NCBI RefSeq assembly: GCF_041435055.1
Contig: NZ_CP108002.1
Coordinates: 6,758,001 to 6,822,000, forward strand
Origin: Streptomyces sp. NBC_00341
Lineage (GTDB): Bacteria > Actinomycetota > Actinomycetes > Streptomycetales > Streptomycetaceae
Reading direction: 5' to 3'
DNA: 64,000 nucleotides
Shown: positions 17,712 to 26,688 of the stretch, piece by piece
How the letters are laid out: every line of letters begins with the position of its first letter
How positions within the stretch are numbered: the first letter of the stretch is position 1
The notes under the pieces: model-generated
Seen by the model: the letters and a program-made list of their open reading frames with translations, nothing else
What the model was told of the DNA's origin: nothing
Database searches by the model: none
Position numbers and translations under genes: made by a program

Positions 17712-18731
17712 ATGACGCGACGACTTGCTCAGGTGGCACAAAAGGTTGGAGTCAGCGAGGCCACGGTCAGCCGGGTGCTCAACGGCAAGCCAGGAGTCTC
17801 CGACGCCACGCGGCAGGCCGTCCTGTCCGCGCTGGACGTGCTCGGTTACGAGCGGCCGACCCAACTGCGCGGCGAGCGGGCCCGGCTGGTCGGCCTGGTC
17901 CTGCCCGAGCTACAGAATCCGATCTTCCCCGCCTTCGCCGAGGTGGTCGGGAGCGCACTCGCCCAGCAGGGCCTCACGCCCGTCCTGTGCACCCAGACCA
18001 AGGGCGGTGTCTCCGAGGCGGAATACGTCGAACTGCTCCTCCAGCAGCAGGTCTCGGGCGTCGTCTTCGCCGGTGGCCTCTACGCCCAGACCGACGCCCC
18101 GCACGACCACTACAAGGTGCTGGCCGACCGGAAGATCCCCGTCGTCCTCATCAACGCGGCCATCGACCACCTCGACTTCCCCGGCATCTCCTGCGACGAC
18201 ACCGTGGCCGTCGAACAGGCCTGGCGGCATCTCGTCTCGCTCGGCCACGAGCGCATCGGCCTGGTGCTCGGCCCCTCGGACCACGTGCCCTCGCAGCGCA
18301 AGCTGGCCGCCGCCCGGGTGCTCGCGGAGGAGGCCGGCACGACCATGCCGGACAAGTGGGTCGCCAGGGCGATGTACTCGCTGGAGGGCGGGCAGGCGGC
18401 CGCCATGCGGCTGCTGGACGAAGGGGTCACGGGGTTCATCTGCGCCAGTGACGTGCTGGCCCTGGGAGCGGTGCGCGCGGCGCGCCGCCGCGGCCTTTCC
18501 GTGCCCGCCGACGTCTCCGTCGTCGGGTACGACGACTCGGCGTTCATGAACTGCACGGAGCCGCCGCTGACCACGGTCCGGCAGCCGATCGAGGCCATGG
18601 GGCGGGCCGCCGTCGAGCTGCTCTCCGTGCAGATCGGAGGACGTGCTGTGCCGTCCGACGAGCTCCTCTTCGAGCCCGAACTGGTGGTGCGCGGCTCCAC
18701 TGCCCAGCCCCCGCGCAACGCTTCCCGCTGA
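17712..18731 (+). CDS. LacI/GalR-family transcriptional regulator
   Basis: A 339-aa repressor-type protein. The N-terminal helix-turn-helix (RLAQVAQKVGVSEATVSRVLNGKPGVSDATRQAV) is followed by a hinge and a periplasmic-binding-protein-like sensor domain (VGLVLPELQNPIFPAFAEVVGSAL, then SVVGYDDSAFMNCTEPPLTTVRQP). Sugar-binding LacI proteins use the same pocket, but the effector is not predictable. ATG 17712 follows a promoter with clustered CTTGC motifs, so it probably represses itself. No sugar transporter lies next to it, so its regulon must be elsewhere or include the flanking citrate-synthase genes; the adjacent one is convergent, 30 bp away. Confidence 0.9.
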   Translation: MTRRLAQVAQKVGVSEATVSRVLNGKPGVSDATRQAVLSALDVLGYERPTQLRGERARLVGLVLPELQNPIFPAFAEVVGSALAQQGLTPVLCTQTKGGVSEAEYVELLLQQQVSGVVFAGGLYAQTDAPHDHYKVLADRKIPVVLINAAIDHLDFPGISCDDTVAVEQAWRHLVSLGHERIGLVLGPSDHVPSQRKLAAARVLAEEAGTTMPDKWVARAMYSLEGGQAAAMRLLDEGVTGFICASDVLALGAVRAARRRGLSVPADVSVVGYDDSAFMNCTEPPLTTVRQPIEAMGRAAVELLSVQIGGRAVPSDELLFEPELVVRGSTAQPPRNASR

Positions 18732-18760
18732 TCGTCGTGAATTTGCGCCTCGTGGACGGT

Positions 18761-20131
18761 CTATTGCGAAGGTGACCCTGTGGCATCGGGCAGCGGCCGG
18801 GGCGGCCGCTGCCCGATGTACTGGCCGATGGGGCGCATCCGCAGCGGGCGCTCCCCGTACTCCTCCAGGGCGTGCGCGATCCACCCCGCCGTACGGGAGA
18901 TCGCGAACACGGTCTCGCCCGCCTCCGTGGCCATGCCGGAGGAGACGGACAGCACCGCGAGCGCCATATCGACATTCGCGTGCAACGGGGTGTGGCGCGC
19001 GGTCGTGGTGACCACGTCGCGGGCCGCGGCCAGCGCCGGCGCCGCTCGCGGGATGTCCGCGAGCAGGGCGAACAGTGCGGTGGCCCGTGGGTCCTCGCCG
19101 GTGTAGAGCCGGTGGCCCAGCCCCGGCACCCGGCGGCCGGTGCGGAGATGGTCCGCGACCACCGGGGCCGCCCCGCCCCGTTCCAGCGCCTCGGCCAGCA
19201 TCCGGTGCGCCAGTCCGCTGGCCGCGCCGTGCAGTGGCCCCTCCAGAACTCCGAGCCCCGCCGAGACCACCGCGTACGGATGGGCCCTGGCCGAGGCGGC
19301 GACCCGGGCCGCCAGGGTGGAAGCGGCCAGATCGTGGTCGATCAGCAGCCCGAGGGCGGTGTCCAGCACGTCGAGTGACGCCTCGTCGGCGGGGTGTTCG
19401 GTGAGTTTCGGCCACAGTTGACGCGCGAGTCCGGAATCGGTGGGCGCGACCGTGCCCCGGCCCGTGCCCTGGTTCGCACCGCCGTCCCCATTCGCGTCCC
19501 CCGCCGGATCCCCGGAAGCGTCCGCATCCGCGACCCTGTCCGCGCCCACCATCGGCAGCGCGCCCACCAGCGTCGGGATCAGGCTCCGCGCGCTCCCCAG
19601 CACCGCCTCGCGAGACAGGTCGAAACGCAGCGGATCGGCGGTGGCCGCGGCGACGACCGCGACCCGCAGCCGGTCCGTCGAACCGCAGTGCGCCGGCAGT
19701 GCGCCGACCGTCCGGCGCGCCGCGGCCAGCGCCTCGCGGGGTGCGGTGAAGTGCGCGCCCGTCCGCAGCTCACCGGTCCAGAGCCACTCGGCGATCTCCT
19801 CGTAGGTGTGACGCCGGGCCAGCTCCGTGGCGTCCACGCCGCGGAAGCAGTAGCGGTCGCCCTCGATGAGCGTGATGCCGGTCCGGAACGACAGCTCGCC
19901 GGCCGGGGAGGCGGGCTCCCTGCGTCCCGTCCGCCGCGCCAGGGCGTCGACCTCCGCCGCGTCGAACGTACTGCCCCGCCCGCCGGGCGCGCGGTTGCTG
20001 CTCAGCTGGCCCCGGCTCACGTACGCGTACACCGTCTCGGGCTTCACGCCCAGGCGCTCGGCCGTCTCCCGGGTGGTGAGCCGGTGCGCCGTGCGCCCCG
20101 AACCGTCGCCCGCGCCCGCTTGATCCGTCAT
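18761..20131 (-). CDS. Citrate synthase paralogue with N-terminal helix-turn-helix domain
   Basis: A 456-aa protein. Residues 10-70 form a MerR/excisionase-type DNA-binding motif (LTTRETAERLGVKPETVYAYVSRGQL, then STFDAAEVDAL). The rest is a citrate synthase fold with GPLHGAASGLAHRML and PGLGHRLYTGEDPRA, holding the two expected active-site histidines, and NVDMALAVLSV near the third catalytic position. The usual FYSG after NVD is absent, and an acidic Gly/Asn insertion (DADASGDPAGDANGDGG) interrupts the middle. It may be an enzyme, a citrate- or CoA-sensing regulator, or both. ATG 20131 with GGTGAG upstream is chosen; ATG 20149 is an alternative. A second citrate synthase is divergent. Confidence 0.85.
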   Translation of the reverse strand: MTDQAGAGDGSGRTAHRLTTRETAERLGVKPETVYAYVSRGQLSSNRAPGGRGSTFDAAEVDALARRTGRREPASPAGELSFRTGITLIEGDRYCFRGVDATELARRHTYEEIAEWLWTGELRTGAHFTAPREALAAARRTVGALPAHCGSTDRLRVAVVAAATADPLRFDLSREAVLGSARSLIPTLVGALPMVGADRVADADASGDPAGDANGDGGANQGTGRGTVAPTDSGLARQLWPKLTEHPADEASLDVLDTALGLLIDHDLAASTLAARVAASARAHPYAVVSAGLGVLEGPLHGAASGLAHRMLAEALERGGAAPVVADHLRTGRRVPGLGHRLYTGEDPRATALFALLADIPRAAPALAAARDVVTTTARHTPLHANVDMALAVLSVSSGMATEAGETVFAISRTAGWIAHALEEYGERPLRMRPIGQYIGQRPPRPLPDATGSPSQ

Positions 20132-20150
20132 GGTGCTCACCGTATCCATA

Positions 20151-20184
20151 TTGATTCAATCAACATTGACAGATCTCAAGTCAA
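20151..20184. promoter_or_regulatory. Operator-like palindromes between the divergent citrate synthase genes
   Basis: TTGATT-C-AATCAA (20151-20163) is a perfect palindrome just upstream of the minus-strand gene. TTGAC (20166-20170) and GTCAA (20180-20184) form a second inverted repeat around AGATCT, and GAATCAAT recurs around 20196. This AT-rich cluster in a GC-rich genome probably holds back-to-back promoters. A likely binder is the helix-turn-helix domain of the adjacent citrate-synthase-like protein. Confidence 0.5.
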
Positions 20185-20243
20185 GCATGGACAGTCGAAT
20201 CAATGTCAAGACTCGCAGCACCGGAATGCTCCTGGAGGAAGCA

Positions 20244-21404
20244 ATGACGACCATGACCGGCTCGGCCCCGCTCGACGTCCCCCGAGGTCTCGCGGGTGTC
20301 GTCGTCACGGACACGGCCCTCGGCGATGTCCGGGGGCGCGAGGGCTTCTACCACTACCGGCAGTACTCGGCGATCGAGCTGGCGCAGACCCGCAGCTTCG
20401 AGGACGTCTGGTACCTGATGACCGAGGGCGAGCTGCCGGGTCCGGCCGCCCGCGCCGACTTCGCCACCCGTACCGCCGCGCTGCGCCGGCTGCCCGCCGA
20501 GGTGCGGGACGCCCTGCCCGCCATAGCCCGCGCCGGCGCCGTCTCCGGCCCGCTCGCGGGGCTGCGCACGGCGCTCTCGCTGCTCGGGGCGTCGGCGGGC
20601 TTCCGCCCGGTGTACGACATCGACGCGGACCGGCGCCGCGCCGACGCGCTGACCGCCTGCGCCGCGGTCCCCACCGTGCTCACCGCCCTGCACCGGCTCG
20701 GCCAGGGACTCGAACCGGTGGAACCCCGCGACGACCTGCCCTACGCGGCCAACTACCTCTACATGCTCACCGGTTCCGTGCCGGACGCCGCCCGGGTCAG
20801 GGCCGTCGAGCAGTATCTGATCTCCACCGTCGACCACGGTTTCAACGCCTCGACCTTCACCGGCCGGGTCGTCGCCTCCACCGGCGCGGACATCGCCGCC
20901 TGCCTGGTGGCGGCCGTCGGCGCGCTCTCCGGACCGCTGCACGGCGGTGCGCCGAGCCGCGCCCTGGACACCCTGGACGCGATCGGGACCCCCGACCGCA
21001 TCGACGGCTGGATCCGCGAGCGGGTGCTCGCCGGCGACCGGATCATGGGCTTCGGACACCCGGTCTACCGCACGGAGGACCCCCGCTCCCGCATGCTGCG
21101 TTCCATCGCCCAGAGCTTCGGCGGACCGCTCGTCGACTTCGCCGTCGAGGTGGAACGGCAGGTCGAGGCGATCCTCGCCGAGCTCAAGCCGGGGCGCGAA
21201 CTGCACACCAACGTGGAGTTCTACGCCGGAGTGGTCATGGAGCTGTGCGGGCTGCCGCGCGAGATGTTCACGCCGACGTTCTGCTCCGCGCGGGTGGTCG
21301 GCTGGAGCGCCAATATCCTGGAGCAGGCGGAGGACTCCAAGATCATCCGCCCGGCGGCCCGCTACGTCGGCCCGCCTCCGCCGCAGCCGGTCCCGGCCGC
21401 CTGA
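20244..21404 (+). CDS. Citrate synthase family protein (CitA-like)
   Basis: A 386-aa member of the citrate synthase family, condensing an acyl-CoA with an oxoacid. Active-site histidines appear in SGPLHGGAPSRALDTLD and GFGHPVYRTEDPRS. The third catalytic position, usually Asp in NVDFYSG, is Glu here (HTNVEFYAGVVMELCGLPREMFTPTF). I recall the same change in a class of actinobacterial CitA proteins, so it may be active with different kinetics or substrate. ATG 20244 has GGAGGA upstream; earlier in-frame ATGs lack a ribosome site and overlap the operator region. It is divergent from the HTH-citrate synthase and 19 bp ahead of a COG0523 GTPase. Confidence 0.88.
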   Translation: MTTMTGSAPLDVPRGLAGVVVTDTALGDVRGREGFYHYRQYSAIELAQTRSFEDVWYLMTEGELPGPAARADFATRTAALRRLPAEVRDALPAIARAGAVSGPLAGLRTALSLLGASAGFRPVYDIDADRRRADALTACAAVPTVLTALHRLGQGLEPVEPRDDLPYAANYLYMLTGSVPDAARVRAVEQYLISTVDHGFNASTFTGRVVASTGADIAACLVAAVGALSGPLHGGAPSRALDTLDAIGTPDRIDGWIRERVLAGDRIMGFGHPVYRTEDPRSRMLRSIAQSFGGPLVDFAVEVERQVEAILAELKPGRELHTNVEFYAGVVMELCGLPREMFTPTFCSARVVGWSANILEQAEDSKIIRPAARYVGPPPPQPVPAA

Positions 21405-21423
21405 CGTCCCCGGAAGGGCCCCG

Positions 21424-22524
21424 TTGAACCCGTCGTCACCGCCCCGCAGCCGGCAGATCCCGGTCATCGTCCTCGCCGGATTCCTGGGATCCGGCAAGAC
21501 GACGCTGCTCAACCACCTGCTGCGCCACCGCGCCGGAAACCGGATCGGCGTGATCGTCAACGACTTCGGGTCCATCGAGATCGACGCCATGACCGTGTCC
21601 GGACAGGTCGGCTCGACCGTCTCGCTCGGCGGCGGCTGCCTGTGCTGCGCGGTCGACGTGAGCGAGCTCGACACCTATCTGGAGACCCTGACCCGGCCCG
21701 CCGCCCGCCTCGATGTGATCGTCATCGAGGCGAGCGGGCTCGCCGAACCCCAGGAACTCGTACGGATGCTGCTCGCCAGCGACAACCCGCACATCGTCTA
21801 CGGGGGACTGGTCGAGGTGGTCGACGCCGCCGAGTTCGCCGCCACCCGGGAGCGCTACCCGGAGATCGACCGCCATCTCGCGGTGGCGGACCTCGTCGTA
21901 CTGAACAAGACCGACCGGGCCGGGGAGGCCGACCAACTGCGCGTCCGGGAGGCCGTCGCGGCCACCGGCAGCACGGCGGCCGTTGTCCCCGCCTGCTACG
22001 GACGCGTCGATCCCGAGCTGCTCTTCGATCCCGCGCTGCGGCCCGACAGCGAGGAGAAGGCACGTCAGCTGAGCTTCGAGGACCTGTACCTGGAGGAGCG
22101 GGCGCCGGATACGGGGGAGGAGCACGGGGACCATCTGCACGTGGCGTACGAGAGTCTCGACTTCACCTCCGACGTGCCCATGAGCCCCCGTCGGCTGATG
22201 GCCTTCCTGGACTCCCGGCCGGAAGGGCTCTACCGGATCAAGGGGTACGTCGACTTCGGCGCGGGAGACCCCGGCAACGTCTACGCGCTGCACTCCGTCG
22301 GCAGGTTCCTGCGGTTCGCCCCGCAGCCCTGGGCACGTGGCGGGCCCCGGCTGACCCGGCTCGTGCTGATCGGCTCCGGCATCGACGTACCGGCCCTGCG
22401 CAAGGCGCTGGAGGACTGTCGCGCACCGGACGGGCCGACGCCCGACATGGCGCAGGACGCCGCACACGAGCGATCCATGTGGGGCGTCCTGCGGTACGTG
22501 CGCGGGCCCGGCGACGACGCGTAG
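21424..22524 (+). CDS. CobW/P47K (COG0523) family metal-chaperone GTPase
   Basis: A 366-aa G3E GTPase. Features in order: Walker A GFLGSGKTTLLNHLL, the metal-binding CxCC motif in GGGCLCCAVD, Walker B-like VIVIEASGLAEP, the guanine-specific NKTD, and a C-terminal CobW_C domain (YRIKGYVDFG, LHSVGRFLRF). Such proteins deliver metals, often zinc or cobalt. A short His stretch (EEHGDHLHVAYESLDF) precedes the C-terminal domain. It starts with TTG 21424 after GGAAGGG, 19 bp behind the citrate synthase gene, so co-transcription is likely. No zinc-uptake regulator (Zur) site was recognised upstream, so the metal cannot be assigned. Confidence 0.88.
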   Translation: MNPSSPPRSRQIPVIVLAGFLGSGKTTLLNHLLRHRAGNRIGVIVNDFGSIEIDAMTVSGQVGSTVSLGGGCLCCAVDVSELDTYLETLTRPAARLDVIVIEASGLAEPQELVRMLLASDNPHIVYGGLVEVVDAAEFAATRERYPEIDRHLAVADLVVLNKTDRAGEADQLRVREAVAATGSTAAVVPACYGRVDPELLFDPALRPDSEEKARQLSFEDLYLEERAPDTGEEHGDHLHVAYESLDFTSDVPMSPRRLMAFLDSRPEGLYRIKGYVDFGAGDPGNVYALHSVGRFLRFAPQPWARGGPRLTRLVLIGSGIDVPALRKALEDCRAPDGPTPDMAQDAAHERSMWGVLRYVRGPGDDA

Positions 22525-22535
22525 GGCCGGGCCGG

Positions 22536-24986
22536 CTACACCGGGCCGGCGATCACCGCGACCGGGGACTCCAGAGGCGTCCCGGAACCGTCGCGGCGCG
22601 GGTCGGGCTCGGGCAGCGTGGCCGGTGTGCCGTTCTTCTGCGCGGCGCGGGCGGGTGTCGGGCCCGCCCAGGCGAACGTGAGCACGTCCTCGCCCTTCAG
22701 GAACCGCTGACAGCGCACCCCGCCGGTGGCCCGGCCCTTGCGCGGGTACTGGTCGAACGGGGTGAGCTTGCAGGTCAGCACCGAGTCGTCCAGCGTGCCG
22801 TGCGAACCGGCCACCGTGAACACCACGGCGTCCGAGGCCGGATCCACCGCGGCGAACGAGAGCACCTCCGCGCCCTCCGTGAGCTTCACGCCCGCCATAC
22901 CGCCGGCCGGACGCCCCTGCGGGCGCACCTGCGCCGCCGGGTAACGCAGCAACTGCGCGTCCGAGGTGATGAAGACCAGGTCCTCCTCGCCGGTGCGCAG
23001 TTCCACCGCGCCGACGATCCGGTCACCGTCCTTGAGGGAGATGACCTCCAACTCCTCCTTGTTGGCCGGATAGTCGGGCACCACACGCTTCACGACGCCC
23101 TGCAGGGTTCCGATCGCCAGCCCCGGCGAGGACTCGTCGAGGGTGGTGAGGCACACGACCTCCTCGTCCGCCTCCAGAGTGAGGAACTCCGCGACCATCG
23201 CTCCGCCCGAGAGGTTGGGCGCCGCGTGGGTGTCCGGCAGCTGCGGCAGATCGATCACGGCGAGCCGCATCAGCCGCCCCGTCGAGGTCACCACGCCGAT
23301 ATCGCCCCGTGCAGTGGCCGGTACGGACGACACGATCACATCGTGCTTGGCGCGCTTGGCGTCCTCGCCGAAGACGATCGGGTCGCCGTTGGCCGTACGG
23401 GCCAGCAGACCGGTCGAGGAAAGCAGCACCCGGCACGGGTCGTCCGCGACCTCCAGCGGAACCGCCGCGATCTGCGAACCGGCCGACTCCAGCAGCACCG
23501 TACGCCGGTCGGTGCCGAACTTCTTGGCGACCGCGGCCAGTTCCGTGGAGACGAGCTTGCGCAGCTCGGGGTCCGATTCGAGGATCGCGGTCAGCTCTTC
23601 GATCTCGGCGTTGAGCCGGTCCCGCTCGCTCTCCAGCTCGACCCGGTCGAACCGGGTGAGCCGGCGCAGCGGGGTGTCCAGGATGTACTGCGTCTGGACC
23701 TCGCTCAACGAGAAGCGCTCGATGAGCCGGTCCTTGGCCTGCGCCGAATTGTCACTGGACCGGATGAGCCGGATGACCTCGTCGATGTCGATCAGCGCGA
23801 CGAGGAGGCCCTCGACCAGGTGAAGCCGGTTGCGGCGCTTGGTCCGGCGGAACTCGCTGCGCCGGCGCACCACGTCGAAGCGGTGGTCGAGGTAGACCTC
23901 CAGGAGCTCCTTGAGGCCCAGGGTGAGCGGCTGTCCGTCGACCAGCGCCACGTTGTTGATGCCGAAGGACTCCTCCATCGGCGTCAGCTTGTAGAGCTGC
24001 TCCAGCACGGCCTCCGGCACGAAGCCGTTCTTCACCTCGATGACCAGGCGCAGTCCGTGCGCGCGGTCGGTGAGGTCCTTGACGTCCGCGATGCCCTGGA
24101 GCTTCTTCGCCGAGACCAGGTCCTTGATCTTGGCGATCACCTTCTCAGGACCGACGCTGAAGGGCAGTTCGGTGACGACCAGACCCTTGCGACGTGCCGT
24201 GACGCTCTCCACGGCGACGGTGGCCCGGATCTTGAACGAGCCGCGCCCCTTCGCGTACGCGTCCTTGATGCCTCCGAGGCCCACGATCCGGCCACCGGTC
24301 GGCAGGTCGGGACCGGGGACGAACCGCATCAGGGTGTCCAGGTCCGCGCCCGGATGCTTGATCAGGTGGCGGGCGGCGGCGATGACCTCGCCCAGGTTGT
24401 GCGGCGGCATATTGGTCGCCATGCCGACCGCGATCCCGGTCGTGCCGTTGACCAGGAGGTTGGGATAGGCGGCCGGCAGGACGACCGGCTCCTGCTCCTG
24501 GCCGTCGTAGTTCGACTGGAAAGCGACGGTGTCCTCGTCGATCGACTCCGTCATCAACGACGTCGCGTCGGCCATCCGGCACTCGGTGTACCGCATCGCG
24601 GCCGGCGGGTCGTCGTTGCCGAGCGAGCCGAAGTTTCCGTGTCCGTCGACAAGGGGGAGCCGCATGGAGAACGGCTGTGCCATCCGCACCAGCGCGTCGT
24701 AGATCGACGCGTCACCGTGCGGGTGCAACTTACCCATGACCTCGCCGACGACGCGGGCGCACTTCACGTAGCCGCGGTCCGGGCGCAGGCCCATCTCGTT
24801 CATCTGGTACACGATGCGGCGGTGCACCGGCTTCAAGCCGTCACGGGCGTCCGGCAGGGCCCGTGAGTAGATCACCGAATACGCGTACTCGAGGAAGGAG
24901 CCCTGCATTTCGTCGACGACGTCGATGTCGAGGATCTTCTCCTCGAAGTCGTCCGGCGGCGGGGTCTTCGTGCTGCGGCGGGCCAT
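22536..24986 (-). CDS. parC: DNA topoisomerase IV subunit A (GyrA-like)
   Basis: The DNA-cleaving subunit of the type IIA topoisomerase whose ATPase is ParE (10484-12604), 816 aa. The catalytic Arg132-Tyr133 lie in [10 protein letters not shown]. The quinolone-resistance region reads [17 protein letters not shown] (88-104), with Ser94 at the usual resistance position. The breakage-reunion core and coiled-coil ([27 protein letters not shown]) are followed by C-terminal DNA-wrapping repeats. The GyrA box QRRGGKG is absent; the nearest motif is [13 protein letters not shown], which supports ParC rather than GyrA. ATG 24986 follows GAAGGAG. It is convergent with the COG0523 gene, 11 bp apart. Confidence 0.92.
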   Translation of the reverse strand: MARRSTKTPPPDDFEEKILDIDVVDEMQGSFLEYAYSVIYSRALPDARDGLKPVHRRIVYQMNEMGLRPDRGYVKCARVVGEVMGKLHPHGDASIYDALVRMAQPFSMRLPLVDGHGNFGSLGNDDPPAAMRYTECRMADATSLMTESIDEDTVAFQSNYDGQEQEPVVLPAAYPNLLVNGTTGIAVGMATNMPPHNLGEVIAAARHLIKHPGADLDTLMRFVPGPDLPTGGRIVGLGGIKDAYAKGRGSFKIRATVAVESVTARRKGLVVTELPFSVGPEKVIAKIKDLVSAKKLQGIADVKDLTDRAHGLRLVIEVKNGFVPEAVLEQLYKLTPMEESFGINNVALVDGQPLTLGLKELLEVYLDHRFDVVRRRSEFRRTKRRNRLHLVEGLLVALIDIDEVIRLIRSSDNSAQAKDRLIERFSLSEVQTQYILDTPLRRLTRFDRVELESERDRLNAEIEELTAILESDPELRKLVSTELAAVAKKFGTDRRTVLLESAGSQIAAVPLEVADDPCRVLLSSTGLLARTANGDPIVFGEDAKRAKHDVIVSSVPATARGDIGVVTSTGRLMRLAVIDLPQLPDTHAAPNLSGGAMVAEFLTLEADEEVVCLTTLDESSPGLAIGTLQGVVKRVVPDYPANKEELEVISLKDGDRIVGAVELRTGEEDLVFITSDAQLLRYPAAQVRPQGRPAGGMAGVKLTEGAEVLSFAAVDPASDAVVFTVAGSHGTLDDSVLTCKLTPFDQYPRKGRATGGVRCQRFLKGEDVLTFAWAGPTPARAAQKNGTPATLPEPDPRRDGSGTPLESPVAVIAGPV

Positions 24987-25311
24987 CGCGGCTGCGACTC
25001 CTTCACGGATTCTGTTCGGGCAACCTCAGGTTCTGACGCGGACCATTGTGGACCGCCGCACCGACAACTCCGACCTCGACCCGTCCCAAAGGCGGTTCTC
25101 GACCCGTTCCGAGGGGGGTTCCGCACCCGCTCCGAGGGGGTTCTCGGCCCGTCCCGATGGGGCCGGGACCCTCTTTGCCGCCGACTTCCGCAGAACTTCC
25201 GCATGACTTGCGCATGACGTGCGCGGCACGGGAACTTCGCCAGGTGTCGGTGCGCTTGCTTACAGTGGCAGGTCTCGCATCACATCCAGTATCGCGATCG
25301 AAGGGACGTAC
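24987..25311. repeat. Intergenic region with four degenerate ~23-bp tandem repeats
   Basis: Between parC and the M16 peptidase gene, four imperfect units with the core ACCCGTTCCGAGGGGGTT run in tandem at about 25078-25100, 25101-25124, 25125-25146 and 25147-25169. A second array of short units related to ACTTCCGCATG follows at 25184-25216. The divergent promoters of parC and the peptidase operon must lie here. I see no gene with a convincing start. Confidence 0.6.
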
Positions 25312-26688
25312 ATGCCCATGGGTCACACGGCCACAGCCCAGGCCGGCTCCGGCGGCTTGACAGCGACCGAGCACCGTCTGGCCAACGGCCTGCGCGTGGT
25401 GCTCTCCGAGGACCATCTGACCCCGGTCGCCGCGGTGTGCCTCTGGTACGACGTCGGCTCGCGCCACGAGGTCAAGGGACGCACCGGCCTGGCTCACCTT
25501 TTCGAGCACCTGATGTTCCAGGGCTCCGGCCAGGTCAAGGGGAACGGCCACTTCGAGCTGGTGCAGGGCGCCGGCGGCTCGCTCAACGGCACCACCAGTT
25601 TCGAGCGGACCAACTACTTCGAGACGATGCCCACGCACCAGCTGGAGCTCGCCCTGTGGCTCGAGGCCGACCGGATGGGCTCGCTGCTCGCCGCGCTCGA
25701 CGAGGAGTCCATGGAGAACCAGCGGGACGTCGTCAAGAACGAGCGCCGGCAGCGGTACGACAACGTCCCGTACGGCACCGCGTTCGAGCGGCTGACCGCC
25801 CTCGCGTACCCGGAGGGCCACCCGTACCACCACACCCCGATCGGGTCCATGGCGGACCTGGACGCGGCGACCCTCGATGACGCGCGGTCCTTCTTCCGTA
25901 CGAACTACGCGCCCAACAACGCGGTGCTCTCGGTCGTCGGTGACATCGACCCCGAGCAGACGCTCGCCTGGATCGAGAAGTACTTCGGCACCATCCCGTC
26001 GCACGACGGCAAGCAGCCGCCGAGGGACGGCTCGCTGCCCGAGGTGATCGGCGGTGAGCTGCGCGAGGAGGTCCACGAGGAGGTCCCGGCGCGTGCGCTG
26101 ATGGCCGCCTACCGGCTGCCGCACGACGGCACCCGGGAGTGCGACGCCGCGGATCTCGCGCTGACCGTGCTGGGCGGCGGCGAGTCGTCCCGGCTGCACA
26201 ACCGGCTGGTCCGTCGTGACCGGACGGCCGTCGCGGCCGGATTCGGGCTGCTGCGGCTGGCCGGCGCGCCCTCGCTCGGCTGGCTGGACGTCAAGACGTC
26301 CGGCGGCGTCGAGGTGGCGCAGATCGAGGCCGCGGTCGACGAGGAGCTCGCCCGGTTCGCCGAGGAGGGCCCCTCGCCGGAGGAGATGGAGCGCGCCCAG
26401 GCCCAGTTGGAGCGCGAGTGGCTGGACCGGCTCGGTACGGTCGCGGGCCGCGCCGACGAACTGTGCCGGTTCGCCGTGCTGTTCGGTGACCCGCAGCTCG
26501 CCCTGAGCGCGGTGCACCGGGTGCTCGACGTCACCGCGGAGGAGGTCCGGGCGGCCGCCAGGGCCCAGCTGCGGCCCGACAACCGGGCGGTGCTGGTCTA
26601 CGAGCCGGTCGAGTCCGCGGAGCCCGCAGACGAGGCGGAGACCGACGCCGCCGACGACACCGACGCGCACGAAGGGGCGGACAAGTGA
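25312..26688 (+). CDS. M16-family zinc metallopeptidase, catalytic subunit
   Basis: A 458-aa insulinase/processing-peptidase homologue. The inverted zinc motif HLFEH (in TGLAHLFEHLMFQGSG, about residues 64-68) and the downstream glutamate in VVKNERRQRYDNVPYG supply metal binding and catalysis. Two M16 half-domains follow, the second starting near ALMAAYRLPHDGTRE. No signal peptide is present, so it probably acts in the cytoplasm on small peptides. ATG 25312 has GAAGGGA 5 nt upstream; in-frame residues before it look like leader. The next gene overlaps by 4 nt (GTGA) and encodes the non-catalytic partner, as in heterodimeric M16B peptidases. Confidence 0.9.
   Translation: MPMGHTATAQAGSGGLTATEHRLANGLRVVLSEDHLTPVAAVCLWYDVGSRHEVKGRTGLAHLFEHLMFQGSGQVKGNGHFELVQGAGGSLNGTTSFERTNYFETMPTHQLELALWLEADRMGSLLAALDEESMENQRDVVKNERRQRYDNVPYGTAFERLTALAYPEGHPYHHTPIGSMADLDAATLDDARSFFRTNYAPNNAVLSVVGDIDPEQTLAWIEKYFGTIPSHDGKQPPRDGSLPEVIGGELREEVHEEVPARALMAAYRLPHDGTRECDAADLALTVLGGGESSRLHNRLVRRDRTAVAAGFGLLRLAGAPSLGWLDVKTSGGVEVAQIEAAVDEELARFAEEGPSPEEMERAQAQLEREWLDRLGTVAGRADELCRFAVLFGDPQLALSAVHRVLDVTAEEVRAAARAQLRPDNRAVLVYEPVESAEPADEAETDAADDTDAHEGADK

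Noticed and set aside
21642-24866. 1074-codon open frame on the plus strand across the COG0523 gene and parC
   Set aside because: An antisense or offset shadow of two certain genes; no domain and no ribosome-binding site.
10484-24986. Naming the topoisomerase genes gyrB and gyrA
   Set aside because: They are separate and oppositely oriented, not beside recF/dnaN, lack a canonical GyrA box, and the hrdB-linked position matches parE/parC.
25078-25169. CRISPR or integration-site repeats
   Set aside because: Units are adjacent, degenerate and without spacers; no integrase or tRNA end is near.
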